DNA of 64,000 nt from Streptomyces sp. QL37 (GTDB taxonomy: Bacteria; Actinomycetota; Actinomycetes; Streptomycetales; Streptomycetaceae): NCBI RefSeq assembly GCF_002941025.1, contig NZ_PTJS01000001.1, positions 4,653,461 through 4,717,460 of the forward strand, read 5' to 3'. Made by a program: the position numbers and the translations under genes. Positions 17,956 through 25,963 of this stretch are shown one piece after another. A model generated the notes under the pieces. That model ran no database searches. It saw nothing but the letters and a program-made list of their open reading frames with translations, and had not been told where the DNA came from. Each line of letters begins with the position of its first letter. Position 1 is the stretch's first letter.

Positions 17956-18357
17956 CGGTGGCCTCCTGAGCGGATGATGGCTGTCACGCCCCGTCTCCGA
18001 TCACCCGTACGCGGTGGAGCCGTGCGGCGGCGGCCACGGCGGCGCGCAGCCGTGGCTCCGGTTCGGTGCCGTCGGTCTCGGCGCCGACCCAGGTGCTGAG
18101 CCACTGGGCGAAGTCCACCGGGGTGAGGGCGGGGTCGAAGTAGGCGTCCACGCAGTCGAGTACGTTCAGGATCGGCGCCAGGACGTCGTCGAGTCCGCCG
18201 ACGAAGCGCTGGGCGAGATCGTCCTCCGCGAAGACGGCGGGGAGCATCGTGCTGATGGGTGTGGACGAGCCGAGGCCGTCGACGGAGCCTCTCATCGGTG
18301 GCCTCCTGAGCGGATGATGGCTGTCACGCCCCGTCTCCGATCACCCGTACGCGGTGG
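17687..18357. repeat. 331-bp tandem duplication in the tail protein I gene
   Basis: 17687-18017 and 18027-18357 are direct repeats with a period of 340 bp. They are identical except for seven substitutions within a short stretch (compare 17884-17912 with 18224-18252). Each unit carries most of the tail-protein-I gene plus the last codons of the upstream baseplate J gene. Confidence 0.9.
17984..18295 (-). CDS. CIS tail protein I-like (upstream copy, altered C-terminus)
   Basis: A 103-residue product nearly identical to its downstream neighbour. Its last ten residues (R-V-R-V-I-G-D-G-A) come from duplicated baseplate J tail sequence rather than the native C-terminus. Its N-terminal core (L-P-A-V-F-A-E-D-D) is closer to the usual family pattern than that of the downstream copy. 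If the duplication is real this would be a truncated paralogue; if it is an assembly error the two copies collapse into one gene. It follows the baseplate J gene with a GGAGG ribosome site. Confidence 0.65.
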   Translation of the reverse strand: MRGSVDGLGSSTPISTMLPAVFAEDDLAQRFVGGLDDVLAPILNVLDCVDAYFDPALTPVDFAQWLSTWVGAETDGTEPEPRLRAAVAAAARLHRVRVIGDGA

Positions 18358-20282
18358 TCGAAGGAGAAGACCAGCGACGGCGGTTCGAGGTCGATGCGGT
18401 TGGTCGGGTCGCCGCGCTTGCCGGTCAGCGGGTCGGCGGGGTGCAGGATGACCTCGTCGACCAGTTCGACCCCGGGGACCCGCTGGAGGACGGCGAAGAC
18501 CTCGCCCGCCTGGACCGGGCGGCCGAAGGGCCAGCCGCGTCCGTCTGCGCCCCCGGTGAGCGGGTCGAGGTGGTGGTAGAGGGCGTCGTGGACCTGGCGG
18601 CGTACGCGGTCGGTGTCGACCCCGCGGAAGGCGTGGACGGTGGCCACCACGGTGACGCCCTGGTAGTAGGGCGGGCCGACGGCGACCCGGGTGCCGATGA
18701 GGCGGCGTTCGTCGAGGTGGCGGGTGATGCGGCCGAGCAGCGCGTCACCCGGGACGAGTTGTTCGAAGCGGAGCCGGCCGCCGGGGTCGGGGACGGCCTG
18801 GGGCACGACGAGGACCCGTATCGCGTAGGCCCCGTACTCGCTCTCCTCGCCCTCCAGGCAGGTGATGCGGGCCGTCTCGGGGGCGGCCCGGCGGGCGAGT
18901 TCCTCGTAGTCGCGCAGGGTGACGGCGCGTTCCTGGGCCCGGAGGGTGATGGGGGCCCGGAGCTTGGCCTCCTCGACCGTCTCGCCGTCGACGCCGCCAC
19001 GGGCGGCTTCGCGGTTGACGACCTCGGCGACGTACGGGATGGAGGTGCGCAGGACCTGTACGGTGCCGCGGGCCACGTTGCCCTCCCGGCCGCCCCCGGT
19101 GCGGTAGCGGCGGGCTCGGATGACGGAGCCCTTGGGGGCGACGGCGCCGTACTGGCGGAGGGTGCCGTCGGGTTCGCGGACGGCGGGGCCGAAGGCGATC
19201 TCGCCGGTCGCGGCGTCCAGGGTGATGTGCCGGTCGTCGGGACGGGACGCGGCGAAGTGCGGGACCACCTGCCAGTCCTCCCAGCCGTCGTGCTCGGCGG
19301 TCTGGAGCCACAGCGGCGGGTCGTCGCCGACCACGGGGGCGTGGGTGAGCCGCAGCCGCTGGCCGGGCAGCCCGATGGACTCGCCGAGCGCCTCGTCGTA
19401 CACGGCCTCGGCGTGCACGACGCCGGTGGTGCCGCCGATGGTGTAGGCCTCGGCGGACCGGATGGTCGGCGACGTGGCGTAGAAGGGCTGGCCGGGCTGG
19501 GGTTCGGTGACGCGGCAGCGCAGCCAGCCCGCCTCCTGTCCGCCGTTGCGGGAGAGGACGTGGCCGCCGGGGATGTGCAGGACGATGTCGCCGGGCCGGT
19601 TGAGGCCGCCGGTGCCGTCGCGGTCGACCTCGCAGGGCCGCCAGCCGTCCTCGGTCCAGGCCTCCCACACGAGCGGGGGCTGCCGGGGGTCGACGCCGAC
19701 ACCGTCGACGCGGCTGTCGAGTTCGAGGGCGAGTGCGCAGTGCGGGACGGCGGCGGTGAGGCCGATCAGCATGCAGTCGCCGGGGGTGGGGGACTCTGCG
19801 AAGCAGAGCAGGTCCTTGCCCTCGGCCAGGTCGTCGGTGCGGTCGGCGACTGGCTCGCCCTGGTGCTGCACCACGAGGTGGCGGAGCGCGCTGGGCACGA
19901 CGGTCAGTTCGCGTTCGGTGGCGAAGACGACGGCGCTCTCGCGCTCCGAGCGTACGGTCGCCACCTCGGTGCCGACCGGCACGGCTATCGCCTCCTCCTG
20001 CGGGGCGGACAGCCAGAACGTGACGTCGGTGCGGGCGGCGGCCGGCGGGAAGAGGGTGATGCCGACGAGGTCGAGGAAGGCCAGGTGGTTCTTCTCCGGC
20101 ACCCGGTTGAGGCGGTAGACGATCTGGTCGGCCATGTGCGCGACCGTCTCGACGAGGGTGACACCCGGGTCGGAGACGTTGTGGTCGGTCCACTCCGGGG
20201 CGCGCTGCTGGATGTAGCGCTTGGCGTCGTCGACGAACTGCTGGAAGCGGCGGTCGTCGAGGTTGGGGGAGGGCAGAGACAT
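18324..20282 (-). CDS. cis11: CIS baseplate J/gp6-like wedge protein
   Basis: A 652-residue homologue of T4 gp6/P2 gpJ and Afp11, which forms the ring of the baseplate that triggers sheath contraction. The N-terminal P-E-W-T-D-H-N-V-S-D-P-G-V-T-L and M-A-D-Q-I-V-Y-R-L-N segments are characteristic of the large baseplate J form in non-phage injection systems. The C-terminal half carries the conserved baseplate J core (A-R-R-A-A-P-E-T-A-R-I). ATG 20282 overlaps the TGA of the gp25 gene by one base, indicating coupling. The longer open frame upstream is gp25 shadow. Confidence 0.9.
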   Translation of the reverse strand: MSLPSPNLDDRRFQQFVDDAKRYIQQRAPEWTDHNVSDPGVTLVETVAHMADQIVYRLNRVPEKNHLAFLDLVGITLFPPAAARTDVTFWLSAPQEEAIAVPVGTEVATVRSERESAVVFATERELTVVPSALRHLVVQHQGEPVADRTDDLAEGKDLLCFAESPTPGDCMLIGLTAAVPHCALALELDSRVDGVGVDPRQPPLVWEAWTEDGWRPCEVDRDGTGGLNRPGDIVLHIPGGHVLSRNGGQEAGWLRCRVTEPQPGQPFYATSPTIRSAEAYTIGGTTGVVHAEAVYDEALGESIGLPGQRLRLTHAPVVGDDPPLWLQTAEHDGWEDWQVVPHFAASRPDDRHITLDAATGEIAFGPAVREPDGTLRQYGAVAPKGSVIRARRYRTGGGREGNVARGTVQVLRTSIPYVAEVVNREAARGGVDGETVEEAKLRAPITLRAQERAVTLRDYEELARRAAPETARITCLEGEESEYGAYAIRVLVVPQAVPDPGGRLRFEQLVPGDALLGRITRHLDERRLIGTRVAVGPPYYQGVTVVATVHAFRGVDTDRVRRQVHDALYHHLDPLTGGADGRGWPFGRPVQAGEVFAVLQRVPGVELVDEVILHPADPLTGKRGDPTNRIDLEPPSLVFSFDHRVRVIGDGA

Positions 20283-20734
20283 CAGCGGTCGCTTTCGGAA
20301 GGGGCACCGGAGCCGCCGGAGGGGCCCGGCTCCCCGGGTTCGTCGTGGGAGGGGATGACGTAGAACGGGAAGACCAGGCTGCGCGGGTTGTTGGTGCCGC
20401 GGATGGCGTAACGGACGTCGATGAAGAGGACGTTCTGTTCCGCGCCGGCGGTGACCTCGACCTCGTGGACCTCGATGCGGGGCTCCCAGCGGTCCAGGCT
20501 GGCGTGGACCTCGTGCTGGATGCGGCCGGCGGTCTGCTCGTTGACCGGTGCGAAGACGAGGTCGTGGATGGCACATCCGAACTCGGGGCGCATCGGCCGC
20601 TCGCCCGGGGCGGTAGCCAGGACGAGCCTGATGGCCTCCTCGACCTCCCGCTCCCCGCTGACGAGCGCGATGCCGCCCGTGGGCCCGATGCGCAGCGGGA
20701 AGGCCCAGCCGGAACCGACGAACTGTTCGGCCAT
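20282..20734 (-). CDS. cis9: CIS gp25-like baseplate wedge protein
   Basis: A 150-residue gp25/lysozyme-like family protein. The conserved block E-E-A-I-R-L-V-L-A-T-A-P-G-E-R-P-M-R-P-E-F-G is intact. In T4, Afp and T6SS this subunit nucleates the sheath on the baseplate. The C-terminus is a Pro/Gly/Ser-rich tail. It is preceded by 58 bp after the spike gene and is coupled to the baseplate J gene. Confidence 0.92.
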   Translation of the reverse strand: MAEQFVGSGWAFPLRIGPTGGIALVSGEREVEEAIRLVLATAPGERPMRPEFGCAIHDLVFAPVNEQTAGRIQHEVHASLDRWEPRIEVHEVEVTAGAEQNVLFIDVRYAIRGTNNPRSLVFPFYVIPSHDEPGEPGPSGGSGAPSESDR

Positions 20735-20792
20735 CAGAGAGCCACCTGCCTTCTTCTCGGTACGGACCCGGCCTGCCGGTACGGTCGTCCGG

Positions 20793-22694
20793 TCATCCGA
20801 ACGGGTACTTGATGGTGTTGACGAAGAAGCCGCCCATGAGGTCGAGCTTCACGGACTTGATGTTCACGTTGGCCACGGACTGGACCGAGATGATCCCCGT
20901 GGCGGAGAGCGACGCGGCGCCGGTCGCCGACAGGTTCAGGGCGCCCATCGCGTTCACGCTGACCACGCCGCCCGTGGACCGGAGGTTGACCATGCCCTGC
21001 CCCTGGAGGGTGAGCGGCCCGCCGCTCTTGATCGACACCGACCGGCGCCCGCTCAGCGAGAGGTTCGTGCCCGCCTCCACCGACACCGAGCGGCTGCCCG
21101 TGATGCTGACCGCGCCCTTGCTGTCGACGGTGATCTCGGTCTTGGTGCGGTCGAGGTTGATGGTCAGCCTGTCGTCGCCGCTGGCGATCCGGACGCCCTG
21201 GTTCCGCCCGCCGGTCCGCTGGCTCAGCAGGTCGACGCGGTTGCCCTGGCGGTCGGACACGGTGTGCCGGGTGGCCTTCTTCTTGAGGCCGTCGTGCAGG
21301 GGCACGTCGTTGGTGGTCGGCACGTCCCGGCCGTTGTAGAGACCGCCGATCACGAACGGGTGGTCCAGCGCCCCCCGGTCGAAGGCGACCAGCACCTCGT
21401 CGCCGACGTCCATGGGGAAGACGCCGCCGCCACCCACACCGCCGAGCTGCACGCTGCGCGCCCAGTCGCTGACATAGGTGTTGTCGAGCCACGGGAACTG
21501 GAGCTTGACCCTGCCCTGCTTGAGCGGGTCCTGCACGTCGGTGACGATGGCGTTGGCGACGCTGGGCAGCCGCCCGCCGTCGGGGGTGCCGCCGCCCGAG
21601 GCCAGCCCGTACAGCGAGCGCCACTGGCGTCCGCTGACGGTGACCCAGGACTCGTAGTGCTTGCCGTCGCCGAACACATGGCGCACGGAGGTGACGGTGT
21701 ACTTCCCCTCGAAGGGCTTGCCGACGTCGGCGAGCGCCACGGGCACACCGGGCCGCAGGTCCGGGTTTCCGCGCACCACGACCTCCAGCTCGGCGAAGGA
21801 GGAGGTGACGTCGGCGGCGAGGGACTGCGAGGCGTGTCTCACCTCGTCCTGCTTGTCGTAGGGGTTGCCGGTCTCGACGAGCTTGGCCGCCTTGAACTTT
21901 CCGGCGGCCTCTCCCGGGGTGAGGCCGATGGTGATGCCGGGATCGGTCTTGGCGGGCGAGACCTCGGTGATCTTCTTCTTGGTGGTGACGTTCCAGCCGC
22001 GCGACTCGACCTCACCGACCTGGTCGGCGGCGGTGACGGCGGCCCGCAGACGCAGGATGTCGTGGCCGGCCTGGAGGACGAAAGGGCTCTTGTCGCCGTC
22101 CGTGCTGGGGGAGGGGGCGCCGGACGACGGGTTCGGTTTGACGAACCGGAACTTCCCCTTGGGGTCCAGGGACATCACCATGCCGTTCTCGTCGGCGAGC
22201 CGGGCCAGGAAGTCCCAGTCGGTGACGTTGGACTGGCTGATGAACCCGTACGCGCCCTTCGTCGACTGGATGCGGCCGATGGGCACGCCGTCCATGCCGA
22301 CGAGCTTGCGGGCGATGTCGGAGGCCGACTGATTGCGGTACGCGGCGACGCGGCGCTGGCGCATCAGCCGGTGCCCGAAGTCGTAGCCGCGGATGACGGT
22401 GAAGCTGCCGGTGCCGTCGTAGTCGGCCTCCATGCCGGTGACCTCGCCGGTCAGCAGCGGCTTGCCGATGCCCTGGCCGTCCGCCACCGGCGTGAGGACC
22501 ACCCGGGTGCCGAACTGCACGCTCAGCTCGCCGAGCACCAGGTGGTGCGGGTCGCGGAAGGTGAGCCGGAACGCCGCGGGGACGCCGGCGCCCTGGTCGA
22601 CCCAGCCCTCGACGAGCATCGGGGCGATGGCGGCGGGCAGCTTCGCACCGCCGATGGTGACCTGCATGATGCTGGAGAAAGCGGTCTGCACCAT
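20793..22694 (-). CDS. cis8: CIS VgrG-like spike protein
   Basis: A 633-residue gp27-gp5 fusion of the VgrG/Afp8 type. The first 370 or so residues form the hub (gp27-like). An OB-fold follows with the hallmark D-P-L-K-Q-G-R-V-K-L-Q-F-P-W-L and G-D-E-V-L-V-A-F-D-R-G. A beta-helical needle of short repeats (S-I-T-G-S-R-S-V-S-V, N-L-S-L-S-G-R-R-S-V-S-I) spans about 500-625. No extra effector domain follows the needle. ATG 22694 overlaps the LysM gene stop by one base. No PAAR tip gene is found beside it. Confidence 0.93.
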   Translation of the reverse strand: MVQTAFSSIMQVTIGGAKLPAAIAPMLVEGWVDQGAGVPAAFRLTFRDPHHLVLGELSVQFGTRVVLTPVADGQGIGKPLLTGEVTGMEADYDGTGSFTVIRGYDFGHRLMRQRRVAAYRNQSASDIARKLVGMDGVPIGRIQSTKGAYGFISQSNVTDWDFLARLADENGMVMSLDPKGKFRFVKPNPSSGAPSPSTDGDKSPFVLQAGHDILRLRAAVTAADQVGEVESRGWNVTTKKKITEVSPAKTDPGITIGLTPGEAAGKFKAAKLVETGNPYDKQDEVRHASQSLAADVTSSFAELEVVVRGNPDLRPGVPVALADVGKPFEGKYTVTSVRHVFGDGKHYESWVTVSGRQWRSLYGLASGGGTPDGGRLPSVANAIVTDVQDPLKQGRVKLQFPWLDNTYVSDWARSVQLGGVGGGGVFPMDVGDEVLVAFDRGALDHPFVIGGLYNGRDVPTTNDVPLHDGLKKKATRHTVSDRQGNRVDLLSQRTGGRNQGVRIASGDDRLTINLDRTKTEITVDSKGAVSITGSRSVSVEAGTNLSLSGRRSVSIKSGGPLTLQGQGMVNLRSTGGVVSVNAMGALNLSATGAASLSATGIISVQSVANVNIKSVKLDLMGGFFVNTIKYPFG

Positions 22695-23416
22695 CAGTGA
22701 CGCACCTCCTCGGCCGCGGGCAGCACGAGTTCCGTGCCGGAGGGCAGACGGGACGGGTCGTCGATGCCGTTGGCCTCGGCGATCGCGCGCCACGCGGAGG
22801 CGTTGCCGTATTCGCGCCAGGCCAGTGACTGGAGCGAGTCGCCCGCGACGACCTGGTGCACACGCTGGGCGGTGAGTGCCCCGGAGGTCGGGTTCTGGCC
22901 CTTGGTCTTGCCGGGGATCTCGTGCAGCTGGACCTGGCAGGTGGCGCGGATCGGGATGCCGGTCGTGCCGAAGAGGGTGTACGACGCCTCGATGGAGCTG
23001 ACGTACGCCGTGAAGCGGGCCGTGGAGAACGAACCCCACTGGAAGACCACCCACGGCGGCGACGGCTGGTTGGCGGCGATGCTCTTGGCGGTCACCTCGC
23101 AGCAGCCCAGCAGCGACTCCACCTTCTTCAGCACGGTGTTGCCGGTCGGCTTGGTGGAGGAGTCCAGGAAGATCTCCAGGGTCATCTCCCGGGGCTCGGC
23201 TCCCATGAACTCCGGCTTCGAGCCGTCCCGCACGGCCGCGGTCGGGGTCGCCTTCCACTGGGCGCGCTGGCTGAGGGACAGCTGCGCCGGGTTGAACTCG
23301 AAGCTGAACGTCCGCATGAGCGCGCCGGGTGTGGTGCTCGTGCCCACCGGCGGCTCGTGGATGGCGAGTCCGGCTCGTACGAGGCTCTTGCCGGCGCCCT
23401 TGCTGCTCTGGGCCAT
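22694..23416 (-). CDS. cis7: CIS LysM-domain hub/baseplate protein (Afp7-like)
   Basis: A 240-residue protein whose first 180 residues match the CIS-specific gp53/Afp7-like fold (F-S-F-E-F-N-P-A-Q-L-S-L-S, E-M-T-L-E-I-F-L-D). It ends with one LysM module (V-V-A-G-D-S-L-Q-S-L-A-W-R-E-Y-G to L-P-S-G-T-E-L-V-L-P, about 187-233). In related particles it joins tube and spike. It overlaps the spike gene and follows the second tube gene by 27 bp. Confidence 0.9.
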   Translation of the reverse strand: MAQSSKGAGKSLVRAGLAIHEPPVGTSTTPGALMRTFSFEFNPAQLSLSQRAQWKATPTAAVRDGSKPEFMGAEPREMTLEIFLDSSTKPTGNTVLKKVESLLGCCEVTAKSIAANQPSPPWVVFQWGSFSTARFTAYVSSIEASYTLFGTTGIPIRATCQVQLHEIPGKTKGQNPTSGALTAQRVHQVVAGDSLQSLAWREYGNASAWRAIAEANGIDDPSRLPSGTELVLPAAEEVRH

Positions 23417-23443
23417 GGTCTTCCTCTCTGCTCTTCGGCGCCG

Positions 23444-23866
23444 TCAGTCCGTGAAGCCGTGGTGGGCGATCTCCAGGACCTCGTTGGCCACGGCAGGGTT
23501 GCCGGGGTCGAGGCTGGGGCCCTGCCAGCTGACGGGCAGTACGTCGATCAGCCCCCAGCGGGCGACCAGCGACCCGTCCGCGCGCAGGGCGGAGATCTGG
23601 GCGGTCGGCCGCTTGATCCCCGTCTGGACGGAGGAGATCCACTTGGCGACCTTGGCCGTGTCCGGGGTGAGGGGGCGGGTCAGCCGGATGTTGGAGAAGG
23701 AGACACGGGTGGGCAGTTGCCACACGAAGCCGTTGTTGCCGCCCTCCTGGCGCTGCTCGATCTCCACCTGGGACGACAGGCCTTCGCACCCGTTGAAGTA
23801 ACCGAGGCTCTCGCCGTCGATGGTGAGGGTGAACCAGATGGTTGAGCCCGGGTCCTGGCGGGGCAT
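23444..23866 (-). CDS. cis1b: CIS inner tube protein, second paralogue
   Basis: A 140-residue phage-tail-tube (T4 gp19/Afp5-like) protein: F-T-L-T-I-D-G-E-S-L-G-Y-F-N-G-C-E-G-L, then a C-terminal G-W-Q-G-P-S-L-D-P type ending. It likely forms the tube-initiating ring near the spike. This is the only complete copy; its first 68 codons are repeated in inverted orientation at 24385 (plus strand) and again at 25094 (minus strand) through assembly-like palindromes. Confidence 0.9.
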   Translation of the reverse strand: MPRQDPGSTIWFTLTIDGESLGYFNGCEGLSSQVEIEQRQEGGNNGFVWQLPTRVSFSNIRLTRPLTPDTAKVAKWISSVQTGIKRPTAQISALRADGSLVARWGLIDVLPVSWQGPSLDPGNPAVANEVLEIAHHGFTD

Positions 23867-24589
23867 CGCGGGTGGGCCTTTCGTCGGATACGTCTACGTC
23901 GGAGGTGGTCGTCGGGTGGCGGTGGCGCCCGGTCAGTGACGGGGGTCGCGGAGCCTGCCGATCCGTTCGCGGTCCATCCGCAACTCGGTACGGATGAGGC
24001 GGGTGATGCGGCCGATGATCCGGTGCACGAGCTCGTCGAGCTGGAAGTCGGTGAGCTCGCGGGGGTCGAACCCGCCGGGCGGGACGGCCGCGTACTCGGG
24101 CGGCGGCTCCTCGCGAGGCCGTGGCGGCCGGGGGAGGGGTGGAGCCGCCGCCCGAGTACGCGGCCGTCCCGCCCGGCGGGTTCGACCCCCGCGAGCTCAC
24201 CGACTTCCAGCTCGACGAGCTCGTGCACCGGATCATCGGCCGCATCACCCGCCTCATCCGTACCGAGTTGCGGATGGACCGCGAACGGATCGGCAGGCTC
24301 CGCGACCCCCGTCACTGACCGGGCGCCACCGCCACCCGACGACCACCTCCGACGTAGACGTATCCGACGAAAGGCCCACCCGCGATGCCCCGCCAGGACC
24401 CGGGCTCAACCATCTGGTTCACCCTCACCATCGACGGCGAGAGCCTCGGTTACTTCAACGGGTGCGAAGGCCTGTCGTCCCAGGTGGAGATCGAGCAGCG
24501 CCAGGAGGGCGGCAACAACGGCTTCGTGTGGCAACTGCCCACCCGTGTCTCCTTCTCCAACATCCGGCTGACCCGCCCCCTCACCCCGC
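23662..24589. repeat. Inverted repeat 1, about 450-bp arms
   Basis: 23662-24110 is the reverse complement of 24141-24589, with a 30-bp centre. It mirrors the 5' part of the second tube gene and the C-terminal coding end of the large disordered protein. Arms appear identical by eye, which is unexpected for an old natural repeat. Confidence 0.9.
23933..24110 (-). pseudogene. C-terminal end of the large VQR-motif protein (detached)
   Basis: An open frame without its own clear start, ending in TGA at 23933, 66 bp before the tube gene ATG. It encodes a Pro-rich lead (E-P-P-P-E-Y-A-A-V), then a charged amphipathic helix (P-R-E-L-T-D-F-Q-L-D-E-L-V-H-R-I) and R-L-R-D-P-R-H. A copy at 25164-25338 carries a little more upstream sequence (A-T-A-S-Q-Q-E-P-P). 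It most likely is the real C-terminus of the protein starting at 28209, cut off by the inverted repeats. A separate small CIS protein is the alternative. Confidence 0.6.
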
Positions 24590-25338
24590 CCCCGGTGACA
24601 CCGCCGACGCCTTCCCGTCCCGTCCAGTCCAGCGGCGGCAGCGCCTCGGAGCCCACCGTCCAGCGCTTCGGCGGCGGTTCGTCCATCGGCGCACTCGCCT
24701 CCGCCGCCGCCGACACGGTGGCCCACTCCCTGCGCCGGATCCGGCGCAGGGAGTGGGCCACCGTGTCGGCGGCGGCGGAGGCGAGTGCGCCGATGGACGA
24801 ACCGCCGCCGAAGCGCTGGACGGTGGGCTCCGAGGCGCTGCCGCCGCTGGACTGGACGGGACGGGAAGGCGTCGGCGGTGTCACCGGGGGCGGGGTGAGG
24901 GGGCGGGTCAGCCGGATGTTGGAGAAGGAGACACGGGTGGGCAGTTGCCACACGAAGCCGTTGTTGCCGCCCTCCTGGCGCTGCTCGATCTCCACCTGGG
25001 ACGACAGGCCTTCGCACCCGTTGAAGTAACCGAGGCTCTCGCCGTCGATGGTGAGGGTGAACCAGATGGTTGAGCCCGGGTCCTGGCGGGGCATCGCGGG
25101 TGGGCCTTTCGTCGGATACGTCTACGTCGGAGGTGGTCGTCGGGTGGCGGTGGCGCCCGGTCAGTGACGGGGGTCGCGGAGCCTGCCGATCCGTTCGCGG
25201 TCCATCCGCAACTCGGTACGGATGAGGCGGGTGATGCGGCCGATGATCCGGTGCACGAGCTCGTCGAGCTGGAAGTCGGTGAGCTCGCGGGGGTCGAACC
25301 CGCCGGGCGGGACGGCCGCGTACTCGGGCGGCGGCTCC
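24141..25338. repeat. Inverted repeat 2, about 599-bp arms, perfect palindrome
   Basis: 24141-24739 and 24740-25338 are reverse complements meeting at GCGCCGGATCCGGCGC with no spacer. As a result the same 214-residue open frame can be read on both strands. The unique inner part (about 24590-24739) encodes a fragment with V-Q-R-F-G-G-G and a helix (A-L-A-S-A-A-A-D-T-V-A-H-S-L), probably a displaced piece of the large disordered protein. Confidence 0.9.
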
Positions 25339-25379
25339 TGCTGCGAGGCCGTGGCGGCCGGGGGGGGCTGGTGGCCCGC

Positions 25380-25431
25380 GGGGGGGGGGGGCGGGGGGGG
25401 GCCCCCCGCGCCCGCCCCTCCCCCCCCCCCC
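25380..25431. other. G- and C-homopolymer tract at a probable assembly junction
   Basis: Runs of 12 G, 9 G, 6 C and about 12 C within 52 bases, translating to nothing coherent. It sits exactly between two inverted repeats. It is best read as low-quality or artefactual sequence. Confidence 0.75.
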
Positions 25432-25607
25432 GCCGTACCCCGCTCGGTGCGCCGATGTCCTCGGCGCCCAGGGACGCGGCCCCGCTCATCGCACCTGCCA
25501 CGCCGCAGGCCATCGGCCCCCGGCAGCTCGCGGACTTCAAGCTGGCGGAGGCGGCGCTCCGGTCCCTGGGCGGCGGGGACATCGGCGCACCGAGCGGGGT
25601 ACGGCGG
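25430..25607. repeat. Inverted repeat 3 with a probably flipped centre
   Basis: 25430-25475 and 25562-25607 are near-perfect inverted arms. The 86-bp centre reads sensibly only on the plus strand (G-P-R-Q-L-A-D-F-K-L-A-E-A-A-L), giving a helix like the P-R-E-L-T-D-F-Q-L-D-E-L of the detached C-terminus. Flipping the centre would continue the minus-strand protein in frame. Confidence 0.7.
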
Positions 25608-25612
25608 GTGGG

Positions 25613-25870
25613 AGCGGCGGCGGATGGTGCGGCCGTGGTGCGCTGGATCTGCTGCCCGGCGGCTGCGGGTGCCACCGCGCGTCGGACCTGCTGCACGGGG
25701 GGCGTGGCCGCGCGGGAGCCGTGGGCCGGTGCGGCCTGGGACGGCGGGATGGGCGGTGGATTGTGCGCCGGGGGCGGCGATTGAGGTGCCGTCTGCACGG
25801 GTGGCTGTGCGGTGGGCGCGGGGGCCGTGGGAATCGCGGATGCCGGTGCGGAGGACATCGGGGCGCCGAG
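25613..25870 (-). pseudogene. Internal fragment of the large VQR-motif protein (shifted frame)
   Basis: About 86 codons rich in Pro, Ala and Gln (G-A-P-M-S-S-A-P-A-S, V-R-R-A-V-A-P, Q-Q-I-Q-R-T-T-A-A-P). The style and Q-R motifs match the upstream protein, but this piece is in a different frame after the palindrome at 25872-25963. Without that palindrome it would probably be contiguous with the main open frame. Confidence 0.6.
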
Positions 25871-25871
25871 G

Positions 25872-25963
25872 CCCGGGCGGGCCGGCTTCGGCGTGTTGCC
25901 TCGCGGCCCGGCCGGGCCGCGAGGCAACACGCCGAAGCCGGCCCGCCCGGGCCTCGGGGGTCC
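25872..25963. repeat. Inverted repeat 4, perfect 46-bp palindrome arms
   Basis: Two 46-bp arms meet at GGCCCGGCCGGGCC with no spacer. The palindrome breaks the reading frame of the large protein gene at its 3' side. Confidence 0.9.

Noticed and set aside
23994..25073. Long plus-strand frames over the inverted-repeat region
   Set aside because: Arg/Pro/His-rich shadows of mirrored minus-strand genes; no plausible protein domain beyond the mirrored fragments.
24385..25094. Identical 214-residue frames on both strands as separate tube genes
   Set aside because: They arise from the perfect palindrome centred at 24739; after 68 tube-like residues they run into unrelated sequence. The intact tube gene is 23444-23866.
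25872..25963. Palindrome as a natural transcription terminator or insertion-sequence end
   Set aside because: It interrupts an open frame, has no T-tract, target duplication or transposase, and shares its perfect fold-back form with the other artefact-like repeats.
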